The position numbers were made by a program, and so were the translations under genes. This document shows positions 16,601-25,614 of a stretch of DNA of 64,000 nt, one piece after another. The number at the start of each line of letters is the position of its first letter. The first letter of the stretch is position 1. This stretch comes from Streptomyces sennicomposti (GTDB lineage Bacteria > Actinomycetota > Actinomycetes > Streptomycetales > Streptomycetaceae), in NCBI RefSeq assembly GCF_019890635.1, contig NZ_JAIOAB010000006.1:1-64000 (forward strand). The letters are read 5' to 3'. The notes beneath the pieces were generated by a model. It was given only the letters and a program-made list of their open reading frames with translations. It was not told the origin of the DNA and made no database searches.

Positions 16601-17947
16601 GTGAACGCAAACGCCTCCACCGTCGACATGAACACCTGGCGAGACCTCCCTGCGGCCCAGCAGCCGGAGTATCCGGACCAGGGCGCTCTCCGTGAGGTGA
16701 TCACCGAACTGGAGAGCTTCCCGCCGCTCGTCTTCGCGGGCGAGTGCGACAATCTGCGCGCCCGGATGGCGGCCGTGGCCCGGGGAGAGGCGTTCCTCCT
16801 CCAGGGCGGCGACTGCGCCGAGGCGTTCGACGCGGTGTCCGCCGACGATATCCGGGCCAAGCTCAAGACGCTGCTCCAGATGGGCGCCGTGCTGACGTAT
16901 GCCGCCTCCGTGCCGGTGGTGAAGGTCGGCCGGATCGCCGGGCAGTACTCCAAGCCGCGCTCCAAGCCGACCGAGACCCGCGACGGGGTGACGCTGCCGA
17001 CCTACCGCGGCGACTCCGTCAACGGCTTCGAGTTCACCGAGCAGGCCCGCGTCCCCGACCCCGAGCGCCTGAAGCGGATGTACCACGCCTCCGCCTCCAC
17101 GCTGAACCTGGTGCGCGCCTTCACCACCGGCGGCTACGCCGACCTGCGCCAGGTCCACGCCTGGAACCAGGACTTCGTCAAGTCCTCGCCCTCCGGGCAG
17201 CGCTACGAGCAGCTGGCCCGGGAGATCGACAACGCGCTGAACTTCATGCGGGCCTGCGGCACCGACCCGGAGGAGTTCAAGACCGTCGAGTTCTTCTCCT
17301 CGCACGAGGCGCTGCTGCTGGACTACGAGTCGGCGCTCACCCGCGTCGACTCGCGCACCGGGCAGCTGTACGACGTGTCCGCGCACATGGTGTGGATCGG
17401 CGAGCGGACCCGGCAGCTGGACCACGCGCACATCGAGTTCGCCTCGAAGATCCGCAACCCGATCGGCGTCAAGCTCGGCCCGGCCACCACGGCCGAGGAG
17501 GCGCTGCAGTACATCGAGCGCCTCGATCCCGACCGCGAGCCGGGCCGGCTGACGTTCATCGTGCGGATGGGCGCGGACAAGGTCCGGGACAAGCTGCCCG
17601 AGCTGGTCGAGAAGGTCACCGCGTCGGGTGCGGCGGTGGCCTGGGTGACCGACCCGATGCACGGCAACACCTTCGAGGCGGCCTCCGGGCACAAGACCCG
17701 CCGGTTCGACGACGTGCTCGACGAGGTCAAGGGCTTCTTCGAGGTCCACAAGGCGCTCGGCACCCACCCGGGCGGCATCCACGTCGAGCTGACCGGCGAC
17801 GACGTCACCGAGTGCGTCGGCGGCGGCGACGAGATCTTCGTCGACGACCTCCACCAGCGCTACGAGACGGCCTGCGACCCCCGCCTCAACCGCAGCCAGT
17901 CCCTCGACCTCGCCTTCCTCGTCGCGGAGATGTACCGCGACCAGTGA
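16601..17947 (+). CDS. aroH: Class II 3-deoxy-7-phosphoheptulonate (DAHP) synthase
   Basis: 448 aa, GTG start. It condenses phosphoenolpyruvate and erythrose-4-phosphate in the first shikimate step. Plant-type class II motifs: 'LQGGDCAEAF' (metal Cys), 'KVGRIAGQYSKPRS', 'TLPTYRGDSVNGFEF', 'FFSSHEALLLDYE', 'MVWIGERTRQLDHAH', 'NPIGVKLGP', 'VTDPMHGNT', 'GGIHVELTGDDVTECVGG' and the final 'DPRLNRSQSLDLAF'. Length is typical for class II. It sits near the attenuated anthranilate synthase, which fits aromatic amino acid supply. Confidence 0.97.
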   Translation: MNANASTVDMNTWRDLPAAQQPEYPDQGALREVITELESFPPLVFAGECDNLRARMAAVARGEAFLLQGGDCAEAFDAVSADDIRAKLKTLLQMGAVLTYAASVPVVKVGRIAGQYSKPRSKPTETRDGVTLPTYRGDSVNGFEFTEQARVPDPERLKRMYHASASTLNLVRAFTTGGYADLRQVHAWNQDFVKSSPSGQRYEQLAREIDNALNFMRACGTDPEEFKTVEFFSSHEALLLDYESALTRVDSRTGQLYDVSAHMVWIGERTRQLDHAHIEFASKIRNPIGVKLGPATTAEEALQYIERLDPDREPGRLTFIVRMGADKVRDKLPELVEKVTASGAAVAWVTDPMHGNTFEAASGHKTRRFDDVLDEVKGFFEVHKALGTHPGGIHVELTGDDVTECVGGGDEIFVDDLHQRYETACDPRLNRSQSLDLAFLVAEMYRDQ

Positions 17948-18039
17948 CGGGGTCTCCCGCCTGCGGGAATGATCTGGGGCGCGGATCACACACGGTCCGC
18001 GCCCCAGCCGCTGTCGCGGTCCTTGCGTGACGGGTAAGG

Positions 18040-18058
18040 TTAGGTTTGCCTCACCGAG
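18040..18058 (+). promoter_or_regulatory. Iron box (DmdR/IdeR-type operator) upstream of bfd
   Basis: The 19-mer beginning TTAGGTTTGCCTCACC matches the streptomycete DmdR1 iron-box consensus at about 15 of 19 positions by eye. It lies 47 bp upstream of the bfd start. Repression by iron-loaded DmdR would turn bfd on under iron starvation. Confidence 0.75.
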
Positions 18059-18104
18059 AAGTCGGGACGGCACCCCTGATCCGACCCGGCGGGAGGTGAG
18101 CCGC

Positions 18105-18368
18105 GTGTACGTCTGCAGTTGCTTCGGGATCACCGAGCAGCAGGTCAAGCAGCACGCGGAGAACGGCGCCTGCACGCCCCGCCAGATCGCCTCCGCCTGC
18201 AAGGCCGGCACCGACTGCGGCGGCTGCGTCCGGCGCATCCAGGCCCTGCTCGGCCGGGGCGCCTGCCCCCGCCGCGAGCTGATCGACCGCGGCGCGCCGG
18301 CCTTCCCGCAGCTCCCGCGCACCGCCGCCGTCGCGACGCCGTCCGACGCCGACCGCGACGCCGCCTAG
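18105..18368 (+). CDS. bfd: Bacterioferritin-associated ferredoxin
   Basis: 87 aa from GTG 18105, preceded by GGGAGGTGAG. The four-Cys [2Fe-2S] Fer2_BFD pattern is 'VYVCSCFGITEQQV' ... 'GTDCGGCVRRI' (CxC...CxxC). It reduces ferric iron in bacterioferritin so that it can be released. It carries an iron box upstream and is convergent with bfr, separated by a strong hairpin. The C-terminal 25 residues are variable. A longer frame from 18027 exists but would start inside the iron box. Confidence 0.92.
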   Translation: MYVCSCFGITEQQVKQHAENGACTPRQIASACKAGTDCGGCVRRIQALLGRGACPRRELIDRGAPAFPQLPRTAAVATPSDADRDAA

Positions 18369-18390
18369 GAGTCCGGGTCCCGGGCGGGGT

Positions 18391-18419
18391 CCCGGGCCCA
18401 GGAACGGACGGGGCCCGGG
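18391..18419. terminator. Bidirectional terminator between bfd and bfr
   Basis: CCCGGGCCC (18391-18399) pairs with GGGCCCGGG (18411-18419) between two convergent genes whose stops are 57 bp apart. Confidence 0.65.
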
Positions 18420-18425
18420 CGGCCG

Positions 18426-18944
18426 TTACGGCGTCGAGAAGCCGTGCGTGCCGGGGCCCGAGGGGTCCGGCTGGCTCTGCTCGATGACCGTCGAGAGATA
18501 GAGCGCCTCGCCCAGCTTGTCCACCAGCTCCAGCTGGGTGTCCAGGTAGTCGATGTGGTGCTCCTCGTCCGCGAGGATCGCCTCGAAGATGTTCGCCGAG
18601 GTGATGTCGCCCTTGTCGCGCATCACGTCCACGCCCCGGCGCAGCCGGTCGATGGCCTCGACCTCGATCTGCCGGTCGGCCCGGAACATCTCCGTGATGG
18701 TCTGCCCGACCTGCACATGGAAGAGCCGCTGGTAGTTGGGCAGGCCGTCCAGGAGAAGGATGCGGTCGGTCAGGAGCTCGGCGTGCCGCATCTCGTCGAA
18801 GGACTCGTCGCGGGTGTACTTGGCGAGTTTCGTCCATCCCTTGTGGTCCTGCAGCTTCGAGTGCAGGAAGTACTGGTTGATCGCGGTCAGCTCGGCGGTC
18901 AGCTGCTCGTTGAGGAGTTCGATGACCTCGGGGTCGCCTTGCAT
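18426..18944 (-). CDS. bfr: Bacterioferritin
   Basis: 172 aa from ATG 18944 (MQGDPEVIELLNEQL), with AAGGAG 9 nt upstream. A 24-mer haem-containing iron store. Ferroxidase and haem residues are in place: 'EQLTAELTAINQYFLHSKL' (Glu18), 'DESFDEMRHAELLTDRIL' (Glu51, haem Met52, His54), Glu94 in the 'RQIEVEAIDRL' helix, and 'ILADEEHHIDYLDTQLEL' (Glu127, His130). The C-terminus is extended by about 14 residues. No clear iron box was found upstream, unlike bfd. Confidence 0.96.
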   Translation of the reverse strand: MQGDPEVIELLNEQLTAELTAINQYFLHSKLQDHKGWTKLAKYTRDESFDEMRHAELLTDRILLLDGLPNYQRLFHVQVGQTITEMFRADRQIEVEAIDRLRRGVDVMRDKGDITSANIFEAILADEEHHIDYLDTQLELVDKLGEALYLSTVIEQSQPDPSGPGTHGFSTP

Positions 18945-19098
18945 CCTGCTGGGCTCCTTCTGTGCGGATCCGGTCCGATAGCGCCGCATGATTGCACCGG
19001 TGCACACACGCGTCCAGTAAGTTCACACTTAGTAATAGATGCCCGAATCGTCTCGGGGCTGGTCATGTGCACCCCGTCCGGTCTGTCAGGATGGAGTC

Positions 19099-19767
19099 AT
19101 GGGTCAGCCGGTGGAACGCGCGTCCGGGAACGCGTCGGGAGCAGGGGCGAAGGGGGCGCCGTCGGGAGCCGCGCAGCCGGAGCTTCCGCCGGGCCAGCGC
19201 CTCCAGCGCGGCTGGCCGGTCACCCACTACGGTCCGGTGCCCAAGTTCCGGCCCGAGCGCTGGGAGTTCCGGGTCTTCGGGGCCACCGCCGACGGCGCCA
19301 AGCACTGCTGGACCCACGAGGAGTTCACGGCCCTGCCGTACACCACCGTGGTCGCCGACCTGCACTGCGTCACGAAGTACAGCATGCTCGGCGCCGAATG
19401 GGGCGGCATCCCGGCCCGCACGATCCTCGACATCGCGCCGCCCGCGCCGGACGTCACCCATGTGATGGTCTGGGCGGAGTACGGCTTCAGCTCCAACCTG
19501 CGGCTGTCCGACTTCACCGCCGAGGGCGCCCTCTTCGCCACCCACAAGGACGGCGAGCTGCTCACCGCCGAGCACGGCTTCCCGCTCCGCCTGGTCGTCC
19601 CGCACCTGTACGCCTGGAAGGGCCCCAAGTGGGTGCGCGGCGTGGAGTACATGACCGCCGACCGGCGCGGCTTCTGGGAGGAGCGCGGCTACCACAACAT
19701 CGGCGACCCCTGGAAGGAGCAGCGCTACTCCTACCAGGAGGAACCGGGGGACGGTCCGGAACTGTGA
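19099..19767 (+). CDS. Sulfite-oxidase-like molybdopterin oxidoreductase
   Basis: 222 aa from ATG 19099. Cytosolic-looking member of the molybdopterin-binding SUOX/YedY superfamily. Characteristic motifs are 'PGQRLQRGWPVTHYGPVP', the Moco-ligand Cys in 'VADLHCVTKYSMLGAEWGG', 'YGFSSNLRLSDF', 'HGFPLRLVVPHLYAWKGPKW' and 'GFWEERGYHNIGDPW'. It has no Tat signal, so it differs from periplasmic MsrP. The substrate is unknown. A possible CAGGAT -10 box ends 5 nt before the start. It is convergent with nfo, with stops 11 bp apart. Confidence 0.88.
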   Translation: MGQPVERASGNASGAGAKGAPSGAAQPELPPGQRLQRGWPVTHYGPVPKFRPERWEFRVFGATADGAKHCWTHEEFTALPYTTVVADLHCVTKYSMLGAEWGGIPARTILDIAPPAPDVTHVMVWAEYGFSSNLRLSDFTAEGALFATHKDGELLTAEHGFPLRLVVPHLYAWKGPKWVRGVEYMTADRRGFWEERGYHNIGDPWKEQRYSYQEEPGDGPEL

Positions 19768-19778
19768 GTTCCCGCTAG

Positions 19779-20678
19779 CTAGCCGTCCCTGAGCTTCTTC
19801 AGGCGTTCCACGTCCGCCGCGTGGCCCTCCTTGCCGCCCGGGGTCTCGATGACCAGCGGGACGCCCGCCGTGGCCGGGTGCGTCATCAGGGCGCGGAACG
19901 GGTCCTCGCCGATGTGACCGGCGCCGATGTTCTCGTGCCGGTCCTTGTGCGCGCCCGAGACGTCCTTGGAGTCGTTGGCGTGGATCAGCTTCAGCCGGCC
20001 CGGGCCCACGGTCTCCACGAGCAGGTCGAGGGTCTGGTGCATGCCGTGCGGGCCGGTCAGGTCGTGCCCGGCGGCGAACACATGGCAGGTGTCCAGGCAC
20101 ACGCCGAGCTTCGGATGGGCGTCCAGCGCCTCGAAGTACGGCCCGAAGTCCCAGGTGCGCGAGCACAGGGAGGCGCCCTGCCCGGCCGTCGACTCCAGCA
20201 GCAGGAACGGGTCGTCGTCGTGGGTCAGCTCGTCCAGCAGCGGCAGCAGGCGCTCCCGTACCTGCGCGAGCGCCACCGCGCGGTCCCGGCCACCGGTCGC
20301 GCTGCCGGTGTGCACCACCACGCCGAGCGCGCCGATCTCCCGGCCGCGCCGCAGCGAGTGCCGCAGCGACTCCACCGACCGCTCCACGGTCGCCTCGGTG
20401 TGCGAACCGAAGTTGATCAGATACGGTGCGTGCACGTACGCCGGGATCGACTCCTCGGCGCAGGCCGCGCGGAAGGCCTCGTCCTGGCGCGGGTCGCCGG
20501 TGGGCGTGGCCCAGCCGCGCGGGTTGGCGACGAAGACCTGCACGGTCTCGGCCCCCAGTTCGCGGGCGTAGGCGAGGCCCACGGAGTTCAGCCCGCCCGC
20601 GACGGGGACGTGGCCGCCCACCGGGTTGCGGGTGCGGCCGGGCGACAGGGGGAGGGTGGGGGACTGCTGACTGCTCAC
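19779..20678 (-). CDS. nfo: Deoxyribonuclease IV (AP endonuclease)
   Basis: 299 aa. TIM-barrel AP endonuclease of the Nfo family, which cleaves DNA 5' of abasic sites in base excision repair using three Zn ions. Visible metal/catalytic elements: 'YVHAPYLINFGS' (His), 'GVVVHTGSA' (His), 'FLLLESTAGQG' (Glu), 'GVCLDTCHVFAAGHDL' (Asp, His), 'LIHANDSKD', 'DRHENIGAGHIG' (His, Glu) and 'VIETPGG' (Glu). All nine ligands appear intact. The first 25 residues are a variable extension. Confidence 0.94.
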   Translation of the reverse strand: MSSQQSPTLPLSPGRTRNPVGGHVPVAGGLNSVGLAYARELGAETVQVFVANPRGWATPTGDPRQDEAFRAACAEESIPAYVHAPYLINFGSHTEATVERSVESLRHSLRRGREIGALGVVVHTGSATGGRDRAVALAQVRERLLPLLDELTHDDDPFLLLESTAGQGASLCSRTWDFGPYFEALDAHPKLGVCLDTCHVFAAGHDLTGPHGMHQTLDLLVETVGPGRLKLIHANDSKDVSGAHKDRHENIGAGHIGEDPFRALMTHPATAGVPLVIETPGGKEGHAADVERLKKLRDG

Positions 20679-20773
20679 CCGTTCAGGGTGTCACGGTCCC
20701 GGCGGGCGCTGGACCGCCGGGCCGCCGTGATCCCGGTCTCGTCGGGCGGGTCGCCCGGCGCGGACCGGGCGCC

Positions 20774-22717
20774 TCACCTGATCGTGATGGTGATCGTGGA
20801 GCCCTTCGGCGCCCGGTCGCCGCCGTCCACCGACTGCTTCTTGACGGTGTCGCCGAACAGCCCCAGCAGTCCGCGGTCCTCATCGACCTGGAAGCCGGCC
20901 GCCTCCAGCGTCTTCTTCGCGTCGTCCACGCTGTCGCCCGTCACGTCCGGCACCTCGACCATCTCCGGGCCCTTGGACAGGGTCAGCGTGACGGTGTCGC
21001 CCTCGGCGGCCCGGCCGCCGGCGCCCGGGGACTGCCGGGCGACCTGGCCCGGATCGTCGTCGGAGTTGACCCGCTCGGCGGCGACCTTCACCTCCAGGCC
21101 AGCGTCGGCCAGGTCGGACTTCGCCTGGTCCAGGTCCTCGCCGGTGACGTCCGGCACCTCCACCGGGCGGCCCTTGCTGACGACGAGCGCGATCGCCGAA
21201 CCGGCCCGGCGGTCGATGCCCGCGCCGGGGTCGGTGCTGATCACCGCGCCCTTGGCGACGTCCTCGCTGAACGCCCGGCTCACCATGCCCGGCTCCAGCC
21301 CCTCCTTCTTCAGCCGGGCGCGCGCCTTGTCCAGGGCCATGCCCTCGAGGTCGGGCACCCGCACGGTCTCCGGACCGTCGGAGAGGGTGAGCGCGACGGA
21401 GCCGTGACTGCGGATGCGGGCCCCGGCGCCGGGGTCGGTGCTGATGATCGTGCCGCGCTGGACCGTGTCGCTGTAGGCGTGCTGGACGCTGCCGACCCGC
21501 AGGCCGGCCTTGTCGAGCCGGTCCCTGGCCTGCGCCTCGGTCTTGCCGAGCACCGGCGGCACCTTGGTGAACTGGCCGGAGTTGATGTACCAGACGCCGC
21601 CGCCGACGCCGAGGACCAGCAGGACGGCGGCGACGAGCGTGAGCACTCCGCGCCCGGGCCGCCGGCCGCCGGTGCGCCGCGGACCGGGGCCCGGCGGGGG
21701 CGGAGGCGTCTCCAGGCGGCTGGTGCGGTGCAGGGCGGCCTCGTCCACGGGGTCGCCGGAGACGGGCAGCGGGCGGGGCACCGTCAGCGCGCGCGGGATC
21801 ACGCTCGTACGGTCCTCGGCGTTGTCGTGCCCGTCGGTGCGGGCCTGCGGGGGCAGCGCGTCGAGCTGGTCGGCGCTCAGCGCGGCGCGGGTCTCGCGCG
21901 CGAGCGCCAGCAGGGCCACCGCGTCGTGCGGACGCGCCTGCGGATCGCGGGCGGTGGCCGCGGCGACCAGCGCGTCCAGCCCGGGCGGCAGGCCCGGCAC
22001 GGCGGCCGAGGGCGGCGGCACGTCCTCGTGCAGATGCCGGTAGAGCACCTGCGCGGGGGTCTCGCCCTGGTGCGGCTTGCCGCCGGTCAGCATCTCGTAG
22101 AGGACGACGCCGCACGCGTACACGTCGACCCGCGGTTCGGCCGTGCCGTTCTCGATCTGCTCGGGGGCGAGGTAGGAGACGGTGCCGAGGACGGCGCCGG
22201 TGGTGCTGGTCACCGTGTCCACGGACCGCACCAGCCCGAAGTCGGCGACCTTGACCCGGCCGTCGTCCCCTATCAGGACGTTCTCCGGCTTCATGTCGCG
22301 GTGCACGAAGCCCGCGCGGTGGGCGGCGCCGAGCGCGGCGAGCACCGGCTCCAGGATGTCCAGCGCGGCCCGCGGCTGCAGCGCCCCGCGCTCGCGCAGC
22401 ACGTCCCGCAGGGTGCAGCCCGCGACGTACTCCATGGCGAGGTAGACGTACGACCCGTCGGCGCCCTGGTCGAACACCTGTACAACGTTCGGGTGGTCGA
22501 GGCGGGCGACCGACTTGGCCTCGCGGATGAACCGCTCCACGAACGAGGCGTCCGTGGCGAGCGCCGGATGCATCACCTTGAGCGCGAGGACGCGGTCGAG
22601 GCGGGTGTCCAGGGCCCGGTAGACCGTGGCCATCCCGCCGGCGGCGATCCGCGCGTCGACGCGATAGCGGCCGTCGAGCACCTGCCCGACGAGAGGGTCC
22701 TGAAGGGTCGTATCCAC
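20774..22717 (-). CDS. Membrane Ser/Thr protein kinase with four PASTA domains
   Basis: 647 aa from GTG 22717. N-terminal PknB-type kinase (about 18-275): 'IAAGGMATVYRA', Lys in 'VLALKVMHP', catalytic 'FVHRDMKPENVL', 'ADFGLVRSVDT' and 'GTVSYLAPEQIEN'. A proline-rich linker leads to one membrane helix near residue 360-380 ('GVLTLVAAVLLVLGVGGGVW'). Then four PASTA repeats, each ending in a 'VTLTLSKGPEMVEVPDVTG'-like border, which bind muropeptides or lipid II. It probably couples cell-wall signals to phosphorylation; the HTH protein at 26946 belongs to a family whose mycobacterial member (Rv2175c) is a kinase substrate. Start lies 6 nt after a TAGACT -10 box. Confidence 0.94.
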   Translation of the reverse strand: MDTTLQDPLVGQVLDGRYRVDARIAAGGMATVYRALDTRLDRVLALKVMHPALATDASFVERFIREAKSVARLDHPNVVQVFDQGADGSYVYLAMEYVAGCTLRDVLRERGALQPRAALDILEPVLAALGAAHRAGFVHRDMKPENVLIGDDGRVKVADFGLVRSVDTVTSTTGAVLGTVSYLAPEQIENGTAEPRVDVYACGVVLYEMLTGGKPHQGETPAQVLYRHLHEDVPPPSAAVPGLPPGLDALVAAATARDPQARPHDAVALLALARETRAALSADQLDALPPQARTDGHDNAEDRTSVIPRALTVPRPLPVSGDPVDEAALHRTSRLETPPPPPGPGPRRTGGRRPGRGVLTLVAAVLLVLGVGGGVWYINSGQFTKVPPVLGKTEAQARDRLDKAGLRVGSVQHAYSDTVQRGTIISTDPGAGARIRSHGSVALTLSDGPETVRVPDLEGMALDKARARLKKEGLEPGMVSRAFSEDVAKGAVISTDPGAGIDRRAGSAIALVVSKGRPVEVPDVTGEDLDQAKSDLADAGLEVKVAAERVNSDDDPGQVARQSPGAGGRAAEGDTVTLTLSKGPEMVEVPDVTGDSVDDAKKTLEAAGFQVDEDRGLLGLFGDTVKKQSVDGGDRAPKGSTITITIR

Positions 22718-22723
22718 GCAGCG

Positions 22724-22729
22724 AGTCTA
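22724..22729 (-). promoter_or_regulatory. -10 box (TAGACT) of leaderless promoter for PASTA kinase
   Basis: Read on the minus strand, TAGACT ends 6 nt before the GTG at 22717 with no ribosome site between. Confidence 0.45.
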
Positions 22730-22893
22730 CGAGCCGGCACGGACACCCACGTCTCCCGGACGAGGTCCGGGACGGGACTGCAGCCGTCCTGTGACGCTTC
22801 CCACGCCCCTCGCGCGCGCCCGCCCACGCCGCCGAGCGCCCCCGCCCGCGCGTCGCCGGGCACCAGGGCCGGGCGGCCCCGCGCCCCCGGGCA

Positions 22894-23691
<798 letters not shown>

Positions 23692-23892
23692 TCAGCCTCC
23701 CTGGACGGCGGTCAGGACTTCGACGCGGTCGCCCTCGGCCAGCACCGTGGCCGGCCACTGCGCGCGCGGGACGACGGTCTCGTTGAGGGCGGCGGCCACC
23801 CCGGAGGGCGCCGCGGTCAGCGCCCGCACCACGGCGTCGAGCGCCGTACCGGGCTCGACGCCGCGGGAGACGCCGTTGACGGAGATGTTCAT
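23692..23892 (-). CDS. thiS: Sulfur carrier protein ThiS
   Basis: 66 aa ubiquitin-like beta-grasp protein (MNISVNGVSRGVEPGTALDA). It ends in the required 'AVQGG' di-glycine, which is adenylated and thiocarboxylated to carry sulfur to ThiG. It overlaps the thiO stop by 4 nt and lies 3 bp from thiG, indicating tight translational coupling. Confidence 0.95.
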   Translation of the reverse strand: MNISVNGVSRGVEPGTALDAVVRALTAAPSGVAAALNETVVPRAQWPATVLAEGDRVEVLTAVQGG

Positions 23893-25061
23893 ACGGGCAG
23901 CTCCGTGCGGACGGCGGCGCGAAAGCGCCGCGGGGTGAAGGGGCGCGCCTCGTCGGGCAGCTCGCCGGTGGTCAGGACGTGCGCCATGACGTCGCCGGTG
24001 ACCGGCGTGAGCAGCACCCCGTTGCGGTAGTGGCCGGTGGCCAGCAGCAGCCCGGGCAGCACGGTCGGGCCGAGCAGCGGGGCGTTGTCCGGGGAGCCGG
24101 GGCGCAGCCCGGCCCGGGTCTCGGTCAGCGGCAGCTCGGTGATGCCGGGCACCAGCTCGTGCGCGTCGCGCAGCAGCTCGTACACGCCGCCCGCCGTCAC
24201 CGTGGTGTCCCAGCCCAGCTCCTCGCTGGTGGCCCCGACGACCAGCTCGCCGCTCAGACGCGGCACCAGGTACAGGTGGCTGCCGCGCACCACGGCCCGC
24301 ACCGTGCGGCTCAGGAACGGCGCGTACCGTCCCGGTACCGTCAGCCGCAGCACCTGACCCTTGACCGGGCGCACCGGCGGCAGCACCTCGTCCGGCACCC
24401 CGGCCAGCCGCCCGCTGAGGCTGCCCGCGGCCAGCACCACCTGCCGCGCGCCGAGCGCCGTGCCGTCGCGGAGGACGCAGCCGGCGGCCCGGTCCCGTTC
24501 GACGGTGAGCCGCTCGGCCCAGGCGCGGTGGAAGACCACGCCCGCCCGCTCGCAGGCGGCGACCAGCGCGGCGGCCAGCCGCCGCGGGTCGATCTGGTGG
24601 TCGCCGTCCACCCGCAGCCCGCCGCGCACCCCGGGCGCGAGCATCGGCTCCAGGCGCCGGCACTCCCGCCCCGACAGCCACTCCGACTCCAGCCCCGACT
24701 GCTGCTGCAGCGCGTGCAGTTCGCGCAGGTGGGCGCGGTCGTCGGCGTCCAGCGCCACCGCGAGCGTGCCGCACCGGCGGTAGCCGAGATCGGCTCCGGC
24801 CGCCTCGGCCAGCTCGGCGGCGAAGTCCGGATAGCGGCGCGCGGAGGCCAGATTGAGGCCGAGCAGCGTCTGCTCGCCGTAGTGCAGTTCGGTGACCGCG
24901 GCCAGCATCCCGGCCGCCACCTGCGCGGCCCCGCCGCCCGGCTCGGGGTCCACCACGGCCGTGGCCAGCCCGCGCTGCGCCGCGCGCCAGGCCGTCACGA
25001 GGCCGATGATCCCGCCCCCGAGGACGAGGACGTCCGAGGTGCGTGACGATGGCAATGACAT
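23889..25061 (-). CDS. thiO: Glycine oxidase
   Basis: 390 aa FAD-dependent oxidase of the DAO family. It oxidises glycine to the imine used by ThiG, as in aerobic bacteria that lack ThiH. FAD-binding 'DVLVLGGGIIGLVTAWRAAQ' at residues 10-29, 'EPGGGAAQVAAGML', 'VDGDHQIDPRRLAAALVAAC', 'VVLAAGSLSG', and C-terminal 'TGHYRNGVLLTPVTGDVMAH'. It is the first gene of thiO-thiS-thiG. The TPP riboswitch ends at its ribosome site (AAGGGAGGGG, 9 nt upstream). Confidence 0.95.
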   Translation of the reverse strand: MSLPSSRTSDVLVLGGGIIGLVTAWRAAQRGLATAVVDPEPGGGAAQVAAGMLAAVTELHYGEQTLLGLNLASARRYPDFAAELAEAAGADLGYRRCGTLAVALDADDRAHLRELHALQQQSGLESEWLSGRECRRLEPMLAPGVRGGLRVDGDHQIDPRRLAAALVAACERAGVVFHRAWAERLTVERDRAAGCVLRDGTALGARQVVLAAGSLSGRLAGVPDEVLPPVRPVKGQVLRLTVPGRYAPFLSRTVRAVVRGSHLYLVPRLSGELVVGATSEELGWDTTVTAGGVYELLRDAHELVPGITELPLTETRAGLRPGSPDNAPLLGPTVLPGLLLATGHYRNGVLLTPVTGDVMAHVLTTGELPDEARPFTPRRFRAAVRTELPV

Positions 25062-25070
25062 GGGCTTCCA

Positions 25071-25165
25071 GCCCCTCCCTTCGCCGGCATGACCCGGATC
25101 AGGTTCGTACGGTCGGAGGCCGCCAGCCTCCCTCTCAGCCCGGTGCGTCCGGGCTCCCGCGAGTG
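25071..25165 (-). promoter_or_regulatory. TPP (THI-element) riboswitch
   Basis: On the minus strand the sequence contains the diagnostic CTGAGAGGGAGGC element followed by 'GAACCTGATCCGGGTCATGC', matching the conserved thi-box halves. It begins with a closing GGGAGCCCGG stem about 6 nt after a TAGGCT -10 box (25171-25176) and ends at the thiO ribosome site. A short GGGCT/AGCCC hairpin between the ribosome site and ATG could hide it, suggesting translational control by thiamine pyrophosphate. Confidence 0.95.
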
Positions 25166-25170
25166 CTTGT

Positions 25171-25176
25171 AGCCTA
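25171..25176 (-). promoter_or_regulatory. -10 box (TAGGCT) for the thiO-thiS-thiG operon
   Basis: TAGGCT on the minus strand lies 6-7 nt upstream of the first base pair of the TPP riboswitch, so the transcript would start at its 5' edge. Confidence 0.55.
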
Positions 25177-25205
25177 GCAGCGCCACTTGAGAGGGAGCTT
25201 CTCGC

Positions 25206-25547
25206 ATGCCGCGCTCACTGGACGGTCTGGTCCTCGCCCCCGTCGCCGACCAGGCCCCCGGCCAGGTCGGCACCCGCACCCGTTTCACGTACCACGAGGA
25301 CGACGGCCGGATCTGGGCCGAGTACGCCGGCGGCGACGTCGTACGCGGCCATCTGGTGGGCACCCGCGACGGCGACCGGCTCGACTTCCGCTACGTCCAG
25401 CTCAAGCACGACGGCACCACCTCCAGCGGGCACTGCGTGTCCACGGTCGGCGAACTGCCCGACGGGCGGCTGCGGTTGACGGAGACCTGGGAGTGGGAGT
25501 CGCAGGCCGGCAGCGGGACGAGCGTGGTGGAGGAAGTCCGGCCGTAG
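25206..25547 (+). CDS. Conserved small beta-rich protein, function unknown
   Basis: 113 aa. Start ATG with GAGAGGGAG 8 nt upstream. The pattern 'GTRTRFTYHEDDGRIWAEYAG' then 'VVRGHLVGTRDGDRLDFRYV' then 'LRLTETWEWES' suggests a run of antiparallel beta strands like a lipocalin or avidin barrel. Similar streptomycete proteins are sometimes labelled N-acetylglutamate synthase, but no acetyltransferase motif is visible, so that name is not supported. It is divergent from the thiO operon and shares its intergenic region. Confidence 0.75.
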   Translation: MPRSLDGLVLAPVADQAPGQVGTRTRFTYHEDDGRIWAEYAGGDVVRGHLVGTRDGDRLDFRYVQLKHDGTTSSGHCVSTVGELPDGRLRLTETWEWESQAGSGTSVVEEVRP

Positions 25548-25582
25548 CGGTTGTGCGGGAGGTCACCGCGCACGCCCCCTGC

Positions 25583-25597
25583 CTGACGGCAAGTCAG
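25583..25597 (+). promoter_or_regulatory. Inverted repeat CTGAC-N5-GTCAG, candidate operator
   Basis: A perfect 5-bp inverted repeat with 5-nt spacer overlaps the expected -35 region of the leaderless promoter (TATGGT at 25603-25608) of the following FAD oxidoreductase gene. The regulator is unknown. Confidence 0.4.
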
Positions 25598-25602
25598 TTG
25601 TC

Positions 25603-25608
25603 TATGGT
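25603..25608 (+). promoter_or_regulatory. -10 box (TATGGT) of leaderless promoter
   Basis: TATGGT ends 6 nt before the GTG start at 25615. There is no ribosome site between. Confidence 0.5.
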
Positions 25609-25614
25609 GATCAG

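Noticed and set aside
14873..18322. 1,149-residue minus-strand frame
   Set aside because: Shadow of the DUF1906 and DAHP synthase genes. Only its last 20 codons, the Trp-rich leader peptide, are real.
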